A DNA stretch of 8,855 nucleotides from Oscillospiraceae bacterium (GTDB lineage: Bacteria > Bacillota_A > Clostridia > Oscillospirales > Oscillospiraceae), in the NCBI GenBank assembly GCA_017415945.1, contig JAFQDR010000074.1, positions 1-8,855 on the forward strand. The letters run 5' to 3'. Each line of letters starts with the position of its first letter. Within the stretch, counting starts at the first letter, position 1. Below are positions 1 through 5,704 of the stretch, one piece after another. The translations under genes and the position numbers were made by a program. Under the pieces are notes generated by a model, which was not told the DNA's origin, did no database searches, and was given only the letters and a program-made list of their open reading frames with translations.

Positions 1-515
1 ATATCCTCCAGAATGTTGTCGAGATTGTGTGCAGCCATCGTGATTGCGCGAAGAGCTATGTCATCTCCATCTGACACAAACTGCTTGAATTCCGATAAAG
101 CAAAATTCTCGTCCATACTTAAATCCTCCGGCTCGCACGGATAGAAGCGTCCTGCCATCATAGATTCGGTATAGAGATTTGCCATCGTAAAATCGGTAAA
201 AAGCACGTGTCCAATTTCATGACCGTTAAGACCCACCATGCTGTCAGCTCTAAGTCTTCTTGTAGGAAAGCTTTGCGTGATATGATTTCCCGCATTGATA
301 GAGATGCGTCGATTATCCGTACAGGCAATATCCGCGTTCTCTGAATCGTCCCAATAGGTCTTCACCTTAATGCTGCGCTTATACCGCTTTGATGCAGCTT
401 CAGCGAGATCGGTAAGATAGGCAGCGTAAGCATTGGAAGCAAATAGCTGTTCATCTGTGATGTTCAGTTTTTCGTTCTCAATTCGCTTTCGCAGAGCCAA
501 ATGTGATGTTCTCAT
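1..515 (-). CDS. HExxH putative metallopeptidase, C-terminus cut by window edge
   Basis: 171 complete codons are visible from an ATG that overlaps the stop of the HTH gene (ATGA), and the frame is open to base 1. The striking motif is HEIGH at residues 99-103, inside GLNGHEIGHVLFTDF, a classic zinc-binding HExxH helix with small and hydrophobic residues around it. Further on, HNLDNILED (163-171) may begin the helix that carries a third metal ligand; CobT/NorD-like proteins have a similar ILED segment. The N-terminal 60 residues are helical and charged, with no signal peptide, so the protein is probably cytoplasmic. Proteins that pair with MoxR-type ATPases often have a metallopeptidase-like region followed by a VWA domain. 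Any VWA domain would lie beyond the window, so this is inference. Protease activity itself is unproven; the fold may serve only as a metal-binding scaffold. Confidence 0.8.
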   Translation of the reverse strand, partial: MRTSHLALRKRIENEKLNITDEQLFASNAYAAYLTDLAEAASKRYKRSIKVKTYWDDSENADIACTDNRRISINAGNHITQSFPTRRLRADSMVGLNGHEIGHVLFTDFTMANLYTESMMAGRFYPCEPEDLSMDENFALSEFKQFVSDGDDIALRAITMAAHNLDNILED

Positions 516-802
516 TCTTGTTTTGTCCTTTCCTTCTGCATTTGTTTACCCACAAGCTCGTCTACTGTAACCTTGAAATAATCAGCGGTACAGTAGACAA
601 ACCATGCAGGCGGAAATCGTGTTCCGGCTTCGTATCCGGCATAGGTATTACGCGAAACACCGAGCTTTTTTGCCAGCTTTGCCTGTGTCAGTTTTTCATC
701 AGCTGACAAACGCAGACGCCGCAAATTGAAGGCGAAATAGTATTCCATGCCGCTTTTATATACCTCAGCCTTAACCGGATAAGCATATTTCGTTTTTTTC
801 AT
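512..802 (-). CDS. Cro/CI (XRE)-family HTH regulator, 96 aa
   Basis: A small cytoplasmic DNA-binding protein. Residues 24-84 fit an HTH_3 domain: FNLRRLRLSADEKLTQAKLAKKLGVSRNTYAGYEAG gives helices 1-4, with SRNTYAGYEAG as the recognition region. It is followed by PPAWFVYCTADYFKVTVDELVG, the usual end of the five-helix bundle. The N-terminal 20 residues (KKTKYAYPVKAEVYKSGMEYY) and the short charged tail have no domain I recognise. The ATG at 802 is the first start available because an in-frame TGA comes directly before it. The gene lies 25 nt after the AAA+ ATPase and its stop overlaps the start of the metallopeptidase gene, which suggests translational coupling. The likely role is autoregulation of the operon or of a linked element; its operator cannot be identified from this sequence. 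Confidence 0.88.
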   Translation of the reverse strand: MKKTKYAYPVKAEVYKSGMEYYFAFNLRRLRLSADEKLTQAKLAKKLGVSRNTYAGYEAGTRFPPAWFVYCTADYFKVTVDELVGKQMQKERTKQE

Positions 803-817
803 TCATGTATCACTACG

Positions 818-824
818 CTCCTTT
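818..824 (-). promoter_or_regulatory. RBS of the HTH gene, unusually long spacing
   Basis: AAAGGAG on the minus strand ends 15 nt before the ATG at 802; the other genes here have 6-7 nt. A second ATG at 806, at closer to normal spacing, opens an 11-codon frame that ends at a TAA. Initiation on that decoy could lower HTH expression, which would suit a regulator kept at a low level. The sites are seen directly; the effect is inference. Confidence 0.6.
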
Positions 825-827
825 CTG

Positions 828-2621
828 TCATGCATATTTGGTGTTCAGGCAGGACTCCAGAATCTCCGCTCGGTTTTCGGGATCAGCAGATACCGATGCC
901 AGCACAGTGTATTTTGCGGCTTCCAATTCGTTTTTGCATATCATATATGACTGCACCCACGAAATCAGCTCACGCACTCCACAGCTACCATCTGTGATCA
1001 TTGCCTCCCTGCAACGCTCTGCGATATCTCCTACAACCTCTGCCATCTTCCTTACTACTGCCATTTCTGTACAGCCTGTAATTCCCATCACTCGCTTTGC
1101 CATTGTATCTGCATCCGGTGCATCCATATCCACGACCAGATTCATTCGGCTGATAACCGACTGATTCATAGACTTACACCCCGCATAATCGGTATTAGTC
1201 GTTACGACTACAACCGTATCGGGATGGCGGCGGATGATTTCACCTGTAGGCAACGTAATGCTTTCGCATCTGTCGAGCAGTGCATTCAGGCCAACCAGTA
1301 CACCGGGATTCGATATAATGGCAGGTTCCTGCAGCTCTACAAGATAGCCATAGCGCATTGCCTGTACAAACGGCGTATCCACATAGCGGAATCGCTGATG
1401 GGTGTCTTTCTTCTCTGATTCACTTGATTCTTCCATTGCCTTTACACGGATCACCTCAAGCAGTTTGTCATAAACCGCATCTTCTGTGACCTTCTCATCG
1501 TATTCGCCTGTGAGCTTTTCGTAAGCAGTAGGCGGATCGAATCGAATATCATCAAAGGTAGGCAGTTCCGTGTCTTTTGCATTTTTGGAACACATACCGT
1601 CCACATCGGGAAGCATCTGACCAAGCAGGTCAAATATCTCCGTGTTTGCAGAACAGGTAATATGCACATATGGAAGTCCCAGCCCCGAAGCAATCGCCTT
1701 TGCCCCCTCGGTTTTACCCGTGCCTGCAGGTCCACGCATCATAAAGTTGCGCATGGGTTGACTGGAGGCAGATGTCACCTTGGCGTGCTCACAGATCTTC
1801 ACAACCTCCTCGGGTATGATGTACCAATCGGGGAGATGCGGAATCATATTGTTTTCGGCAGGAGAAAAGCTTCTTTCGGACATCGCATATTTTCCAATAA
1901 AATCTTCAGGTTTTGTGAACACAGAAACACTTACAGGAGCTGCACCGGGCTTGAAGATTTCAAAATCGCCATGCAGTACTTCTGTCGGAGCATAAACATT
2001 ACTTTGCATACTCATCTGACTGAGCAGCTGAATGTTGCCCGATGAAGGAACGGCAATTTTAATTCCGTCTTCGCCGAGTGTTGAGGCACCTTCCGTTCTG
2101 CGATACACATTGTCACAAAGAATAAATGCGGCATCCTCCGCTTTCTGCATATCGGAATATCCGTCCTTTTTGCATTCCAGCAAAATGGTGTAGTTTTCCG
2201 AAAATTCTGTGTTGGTCAAAAAGTGCGGCATTAACGCAAAGAAAAGTGCTGCGCCTGTATTACCACTCTCTTTAACCATATATGCGGAAGGGCTTGCGGC
2301 ACCGGAATAAGCAGCAGCGATAAACTTACCGTTTTTCTTATTAAAGACAACGGCATGTGTTTCGCCTGCACGGTGACTGGGATATTCTGCGATAATCATA
2401 TCGCCCTGTGTACCGATCGCGCCTTTGGCAGCCGTCGGATTTACCTCCAGCTCCATATACGCAAGAATTGCGCTTATAAGCGGGCTGTGAACCGTAGCCT
2501 GTGCAGTCCTTGATTTGTTATAGATTGATTTGATGTCAGTACGTCTGGTATGCGCCAGTGTATCAAACGGCTTTGATACACCCAGCGACCAGGTCCAGCT
2601 GTCAAAAAGTTTGTTGCTCAT
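828..2621 (-). CDS. MoxR/dynein-like AAA+ ATPase with large N-terminal region
   Basis: 597 aa, cytoplasmic. The AAA+ module fills about residues 285-560. Walker A is GPAGTGKT (297-304). The Walker B region is YLVELQEPAII (426-436), with Glu432 in the catalytic position. Sensor 1 is VVVTTN (471-476), the arginine finger is probably Arg492 (QSVISRM), and a sensor 2-like Arg550 sits in GVREL. SITLPTGEIIRRHPDTVVVVTTN is typical of MoxR/CbbQ/dynein-related AAA proteins, which remodel or insert metal cofactors into partners carrying VWA or metallopeptidase domains. About 80 residues (338-415), rich in acidic and lysine residues, separate Walker A from Walker B. Residues 1-270 match nothing I recognise and may bind the partner. 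Walker B lacks the usual Asp (Gln431 takes its place). The start at 2621 has AAAGGAG 7 nt upstream. The HTH and metallopeptidase genes follow directly. Confidence 0.9.
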   Translation of the reverse strand: MSNKLFDSWTWSLGVSKPFDTLAHTRRTDIKSIYNKSRTAQATVHSPLISAILAYMELEVNPTAAKGAIGTQGDMIIAEYPSHRAGETHAVVFNKKNGKFIAAAYSGAASPSAYMVKESGNTGAALFFALMPHFLTNTEFSENYTILLECKKDGYSDMQKAEDAAFILCDNVYRRTEGASTLGEDGIKIAVPSSGNIQLLSQMSMQSNVYAPTEVLHGDFEIFKPGAAPVSVSVFTKPEDFIGKYAMSERSFSPAENNMIPHLPDWYIIPEEVVKICEHAKVTSASSQPMRNFMMRGPAGTGKTEGAKAIASGLGLPYVHITCSANTEIFDLLGQMLPDVDGMCSKNAKDTELPTFDDIRFDPPTAYEKLTGEYDEKVTEDAVYDKLLEVIRVKAMEESSESEKKDTHQRFRYVDTPFVQAMRYGYLVELQEPAIISNPGVLVGLNALLDRCESITLPTGEIIRRHPDTVVVVTTNTDYAGCKSMNQSVISRMNLVVDMDAPDADTMAKRVMGITGCTEMAVVRKMAEVVGDIAERCREAMITDGSCGVRELISWVQSYMICKNELEAAKYTVLASVSADPENRAEILESCLNTKYA

Positions 2622-2633
2622 TTCTTTTCTCCT

Positions 2634-3374
2634 TTACCATTCCAGTACCAATTTGTCATCCTCCACATGAGCATTGAGACCGTCATCGCCAAGAATCTTG
2701 ACAAGACTTTCCCATGCTGTCGTGCGAAGAGGATTCTCGATTTCATCCTGTTTTTCGCCGCCAACGATGATTTCGCCTGCCTCATTGATTTCAAGGCGTT
2801 TGTAACCCCTTGTGTTCAAATCGGTTACAGCATTTACAAACAGTTCTTTTCCGTACATCTGATACCATAGTTTTGCATCATCCGGTGACGGAGGCGGATT
2901 TGTCTGCTCTTCCAGAGGCGATAACTTCAGCATTGTGAACTCAACATTAGCAAAGGAATCTACTCTGATTTCAGCGTGTGTGAATTCCCCTGTATTGGTT
3001 GTGCGAATCCTCCCGACACCACCGCATTCGGCAAGTTTCTCAGGACTGCGTATTACCCAATTCCACGTAGAATCGGGGTACACAGAGCGAAGCTTATCGG
3101 TTATGCGGTAATTCAAATGCATAAGCAGTGTCTTTTTCATCTGAATCTGCTTTGCTTCTTTTCGGGAGATCTTACGGCTTCGAGTTTTCTTCTGTGGTGC
3201 ATTCTCGCTTCGATTCGCAAATTTCTTTGACAGGCGGATAACGGATATCACCAACCATACAGCGGTGAATCCAATAAGCAGCCAGTCGCGGACATTTCCT
3301 TTGAAGAATGCGAGAATGATCAGCGTTACAACGATAAGGACCTTGATACTCTTTGAAAAAATCTTGTCATTCAT
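2634..3374 (-). CDS. Two-helix membrane protein of unknown function, 246 aa
   Basis: I do not recognise this family. Residues 10-24 (IKVLIVVTLIILAFF) and 31-47 (WLLIGFTAVWLVISVIR) form a membrane hairpin. A very basic linker follows (about 48-82, KKTRSRKISRKEAKQIQMKK), then a soluble region of about 165 residues that is probably cytoplasmic by the positive-inside rule. That region has alternating polar and hydrophobic segments (TTNTGEFTHAEIRVDSFANVEFTMLKL, YKRLEINEAGEIIVGG) suggestive of an alpha/beta fold. The frame extends 45 codons upstream, but the extension runs through a terminator hairpin. The ATG at 3374 has AAGAAGGA 7 nt ahead and starts just before the first helix, so I chose it. 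The stop overlaps the RBS of the AAA+ ATPase 12 nt downstream, so the two are surely co-translated. It might anchor or recruit the ATPase at the membrane (inference). Confidence 0.8.
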   Translation of the reverse strand: MNDKIFSKSIKVLIVVTLIILAFFKGNVRDWLLIGFTAVWLVISVIRLSKKFANRSENAPQKKTRSRKISRKEAKQIQMKKTLLMHLNYRITDKLRSVYPDSTWNWVIRSPEKLAECGGVGRIRTTNTGEFTHAEIRVDSFANVEFTMLKLSPLEEQTNPPPSPDDAKLWYQMYGKELFVNAVTDLNTRGYKRLEINEAGEIIVGGEKQDEIENPLRTTAWESLVKILGDDGLNAHVEDDKLVLEW

Positions 3375-3402
3375 TTTGTGTTCCTTCTTTCTGTAATAAA
3401 AT

Positions 3403-3445
3403 AAAAAAAGAGGAACTGAAAGAAATCCATTCTTATCAGTTCCTC
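3403..3445 (-). terminator. Intrinsic terminator between SSB and the membrane-protein gene
   Basis: On the minus strand GAGGAACTGA pairs perfectly with TCAGTTCCTC (3436-3445 with 3410-3419). The stem continues past one bulged base with AAGAA/TTCTT around a 5-nt loop. A run of seven T follows at once (3409-3403). The total is about 15 bp. It sits 28 nt before the next start codon, so it should lower expression of the membrane protein/ATPase set relative to SSB unless it is read through or antiterminated. I find no convincing separate promoter after it. Confidence 0.85.
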
Positions 3446-3467
3446 TATGTCTTTGTTCTGTCTCGTG

Positions 3468-3512
3468 CGTGTGAAATGTTTGCAGCTGTTGCTGTCTTAC
3501 CATTTTCACACG
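3468..3512. repeat. Nested inverted repeat downstream of ssb
   Basis: CGTGTGAAA (3468-3476) and TTTCACACG (3504-3512) form a perfect 9-bp inverted repeat. Within it, CAGC/GCTG (3483-3486 and 3491-3494) closes a TGTT loop. No T run follows on either strand, so it is not a simple terminator. It could be an RNA structure in the ssb 3' region or a protein-binding site. Confidence 0.65.
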
Positions 3513-3535
3513 TCAAAGAATCCGTGTTACAGATC

Positions 3536-3561
3536 CTCAAGGTTTCGTTAGTTCCTTCGAG
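3536..3561. repeat. Imperfect inverted repeat touching the ssb stop
   Basis: CTCAAGG (3536-3542) pairs with CCTTCGAG (3554-3561), with one bulged C. It lies immediately after the SSB stop codon and has no U-tract. It is the first of three successive potential hairpins between SSB and the next gene. The short stem makes its significance uncertain. Confidence 0.4.
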
Positions 3562-4011
3562 TCAGAATGGCAGTTCTTCATCGTCGCCGATTTCTTCAAA
3601 CTGCGGTGCGGGTACATTTGCGTAAGGATTATACCCCTGCACAGGTTGTGCTGCCGGTGCCGTGGATGCTGCTGCGCCGTTCTCGTCGGTTTTCGGTTTT
3701 CCGCTTGACACATATGTCCACGTATGAACATCAATGTTGTTGGAAATACCGACTGTACCGTCCTTTCTGGTGTAAGTGCCGATATCAAGATCGCCCGATA
3801 TAAGCAGATGACTTCCTTTCTTGACGCCAGCCTTGCAGATTCGCTCGGCGGCATCTCCTCTGAGGAAGCACTGATAATAATTCGGGTGTTCCTTCTCGCC
3901 ATACCCCTTGTTGACAGCCACATCAAGACGTGTGAATAACACACCAGATGCGGTAGTCCTGAGTTCGGTGTCCCTTGTGAGACGACATTCAATGGTGATC
4001 GTGCTGAGCAT
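3562..4011 (-). CDS. ssb: Single-stranded DNA-binding protein
   Basis: 149 aa, within the usual range for bacterial SSB. Residues 1-105 form the OB fold: MLSTITIECRLTRDTELRTTASGVLFTRLDVAVN, YYQCFLRGDAAERICKAGVKKGSHLLISGDL and a closing strand near NNIDVHTWTYV. A low-complexity Ala/Pro/Gln/Asn linker (about 106-140) leads to the acidic tip DDEELPF (143-149), the docking peptide for repair and replication partners. It would act as a tetramer that coats single-stranded DNA. AAAGGAG lies 6 nt before the ATG at 4011. The residues EKEHPNYYQCFLRGDAAE differ from the chromosomal 'tewi.cv.wgk.Ae' pattern, so this may be an accessory SSB from a plasmid or integrative element (inference). It has its own strong promoter and a long leader, and a terminator separates it from the ATPase operon downstream. 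Confidence 0.93.
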   Translation of the reverse strand: MLSTITIECRLTRDTELRTTASGVLFTRLDVAVNKGYGEKEHPNYYQCFLRGDAAERICKAGVKKGSHLLISGDLDIGTYTRKDGTVGISNNIDVHTWTYVSSGKPKTDENGAAASTAPAAQPVQGYNPYANVPAPQFEEIGDDEELPF

Positions 4012-4205
4012 TTGTTGCTCCTTTCTGCGGTTATACCGCTATAAAAAATATTTCAACCGGAGTTATCTCCGAAATTGACAAATAAAAAAAGCCACAGAAC
4101 TCTGCGTCCGTAAATGGACACAGCAATCCTATGGCTAAAATACAAACTTAAACTTACGCTTTCGCGTTGCTTACTACATAAAGTAGATAGCAGAAGTACA
4201 ATTAC
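4012..4205 (-). promoter_or_regulatory. Long structured 5' leader of ssb
   Basis: About 190 nt separate the predicted start of transcription (near 4205) from the SSB start codon. In transcript order I see a small CTAC/GTAG hairpin (4186-4174), ACGC-GAAA-GCGT with a GNRA tetraloop (4167-4156), a large two-part hairpin with seven T (4136-4084), CGGAG-ATAA-CTCCG (4071-4058), and GCGGT-ATA-ACCGC (4039-4027) only 2 nt before the AAAGGAG at 4024-4018. I recognise no riboswitch class. The arrangement suggests attenuation upstream and control of ribosome access near the start. A long open frame across it also covers the promoter and is not a credible gene. Confidence 0.6.
4084..4136 (-). terminator. 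Terminator-like hairpin in the ssb leader (candidate attenuator)
   Basis: AGCCATAG (4136-4129) pairs with CTGTGGCT (4097-4090) with one wobble. After an internal loop, TGTGTCC (4122-4116) pairs with GGACGCA (4109-4103) around a 6-nt loop. Seven T follow on the minus strand (4090-4084). It lies about 70 nt after the promoter and 70 nt before SSB, so it would stop most transcripts unless bypassed. I found no clear antiterminator partner by eye. Confidence 0.75.
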
Positions 4206-4212
4206 AAGATAT

Positions 4213-4241
4213 AGTATATCACAGAAATAGTCTTTTGTCAA
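4213..4241 (-). promoter_or_regulatory. Strong sigma-A type promoter for ssb
   Basis: TTGACA (4241-4236) is a perfect -35. A 17-nt spacer leads to TATACT (4218-4213), one mismatch from TATAAT. TG one base before the -10 makes it an extended -10 promoter. Start of transcription is expected near 4205. It points toward SSB and is the best housekeeping promoter in the window. Confidence 0.88.
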
Positions 4242-4327
4242 GATATCGGCTGAAATTATTCGATTGCCCTGTTAAAGATCTTACTTACACTTCTTCCTAT
4301 ACTAAACCGGAATTTAGGTTAGCATGA
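4242..4327. other. Intergenic spacer with no supported gene
   Basis: This spacer lies between the anti-sigma terminator and the ssb promoter. The only pattern is a short CTAAA/TTTAG inverted repeat at about 4302-4318, next to a possible AACC/GGTT pairing. It might be an operator, but it is too weak to name. Confidence 0.5.
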
Positions 4328-4357
4328 AAAGTGAGAGGTGTTGATGCCTCTCACTTT
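4328..4357 (-). terminator. Terminator after the anti-sigma factor gene
   Basis: AAAGTGAGAGG (4328-4338) pairs perfectly over 11 bp with CCTCTCACTTT (4347-4357), with an 8-nt loop. It begins 7 nt after the stop codon. On the minus strand the stem ends in a short T stretch (ACTTTTCATG), so it is a moderate terminator and could act on both strands. It closes the sigma/anti-sigma operon. Confidence 0.8.
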
Positions 4358-4363
4358 CGTTTA

Positions 4364-5704
4364 TTACTGGATATTTACATATATCTTACCGGTGTACTGC
4401 TCCAGCACAAGATTACCTTTGGCGTAGGCTTCATCAATCAAATAAGCTACTTTCCACTGGTTATTGCCAAGGCACTCACGGTAGATAATTTCGCTGCTAT
4501 CGGCATATGCGTTCGGCTTGCGATCAACCACAGCGTTTGACGAATGCATCTTAATTTCACCGTTTTCAACAGTGTAAGCCTGAAGGCCAAAACTGTTCAC
4601 GCAGGCCTTCAGCATTCTTTCACGGTCAGCTTCTGGAATCTCGTCCATTGTTACATCTTCCATCGTCAAAGTTACAACATATAGCTTCTTTTTGGCAGAG
4701 ACAGTCTCCCCAAACTGTTTAGTCGCCTGTTTTCCTTCTTCTTCGGTAATGATAACTTCAGTACGATTGTATGGAACCAGATTGCCTGATATATCCGTAA
4801 ATCGTTCAACGAAATCTTTTCTTAAGATGTAATTCGGGTTGAGGACATTGATCGTATCGTGTACCTCCACCGCATCGATCGTTGCCGTGTACCAGTCATT
4901 ATGATCGCGGACAGACTGACCGATTTCAACGAGATCGCTTTCATAGAGCGGATCATAAGGTGCGTAGTAGACATCCGGAATATCCATGTTTGTTGTGCCG
5001 CCAAGTTCATTCTGAATCGGAATGGCAAGGAGCGCATCCGTGGTGTATTCCAGCGTCATTGTGGAAGCAAGTGCAGAAAGCTCTTCATCCGTGATACCGT
5101 AGCTTACCCACAGCTTTAGCACAAGCTCGTCTTCTTCGAATACAATATATGCCATTCGGTTGTAGAAGTCTGCCTCACCTTTTTCAACAACATACATTGC
5201 TTTACCGCCAACATCAAGCTGTTTGGTGTTCGTTGCACCGCCGATGATTTGGTCAAGATCCGATCGGCGCAGGTCGATTCCGTTGATGGTCATTGAACGG
5301 GAACTGTCCTCGCTGCCGTATTTACCGTTTGCAGTCAGATCTTCGCTCATATCGGCTGGCAGATCGGGAATCTGCAGACTTACGCTGATCTCACCGTCTT
5401 CAGCACGCCAGCTTCGCAGGGGCTTTTCTTCGCTGGTTGTATTCTCAGCGCTTTCATTCAGACTTGCGTGAATGCGAACTTCATCACCGTTCTGCTCCAT
5501 GCGGAAATCGATCCATTGTACTGCAGCATATACGCTGACAGTTAATACAGACAGAATGGCAACAGAAGCCAAAATTTTGATTGGTGTATGAGTAAAGAAG
5601 CGGGACTTTTTCTCAGCTTCGAGAGCGTCTTCACGGCGCAAGGCACGAAGTACCGCTTCCTTACGATCGGTGTAAGATTTAGAAAAAGTATGTTTATCTC
5701 TCAT
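4364..5704 (-). CDS. Single-pass membrane protein, probable anti-sigma factor
   Basis: 446 aa. A charged cytoplasmic N-terminus (1-42, with TDRKEAVLRALRREDALEAEKK predicted helical) precedes one membrane segment (43-62, KILASVAILSVLTVSVYAAV) and about 380 extracytoplasmic residues. This layout, and position directly after an ECF sigma gene, fits the clostridial DUF4179/DUF4367-type anti-sigma proteins. The cytoplasmic helix would hold the sigma and the outer part would sense the signal. The stretch GGKAMYVVEKGE...IVFEEDELVLKLWVSYGITDEELSALASTM resembles DUF4367. The C-terminal 200 residues form a second unassigned region. The start at 5704 has AAAGGAG 7 nt ahead and overlaps the sigma stop by 11 nt; an upstream TTG would put that RBS inside the gene. 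The family name is from memory of the pattern, not a search. Confidence 0.82.
   Translation of the reverse strand: MRDKHTFSKSYTDRKEAVLRALRREDALEAEKKSRFFTHTPIKILASVAILSVLTVSVYAAVQWIDFRMEQNGDEVRIHASLNESAENTTSEEKPLRSWRAEDGEISVSLQIPDLPADMSEDLTANGKYGSEDSSRSMTINGIDLRRSDLDQIIGGATNTKQLDVGGKAMYVVEKGEADFYNRMAYIVFEEDELVLKLWVSYGITDEELSALASTMTLEYTTDALLAIPIQNELGGTTNMDIPDVYYAPYDPLYESDLVEIGQSVRDHNDWYTATIDAVEVHDTINVLNPNYILRKDFVERFTDISGNLVPYNRTEVIITEEEGKQATKQFGETVSAKKKLYVVTLTMEDVTMDEIPEADRERMLKACVNSFGLQAYTVENGEIKMHSSNAVVDRKPNAYADSSEIIYRECLGNNQWKVAYLIDEAYAKGNLVLEQYTGKIYVNIQ

Noticed and set aside
805..2045. Plus-strand frames of 119 and 127 codons (805-1164, 1662-2045)
   Set aside because: Both lie antisense inside the well-supported AAA+ ATPase gene, have no RBS and encode no recognisable pattern.
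3375..3509. 45-residue N-terminal extension of the membrane protein
   Set aside because: It runs through the terminator hairpin and inverted repeat, is low-complexity (QQQLQTFHTHETEQRHRG), and the ATG at 3374 has a good RBS.
3537..3992. A 151-codon minus-strand frame overlapping SSB
   Set aside because: It is an alternative frame of the clear SSB gene, low in domain-like content, and ends past the SSB stop without its own RBS.
4053..4241. 62-codon frame across the ssb promoter and leader, and an ATG-TAG pair at about 4181
   Set aside because: The frame begins at the -35 box, before transcription would start. The ATG-TAG has no Shine-Dalgarno, so no leader peptide is claimed.
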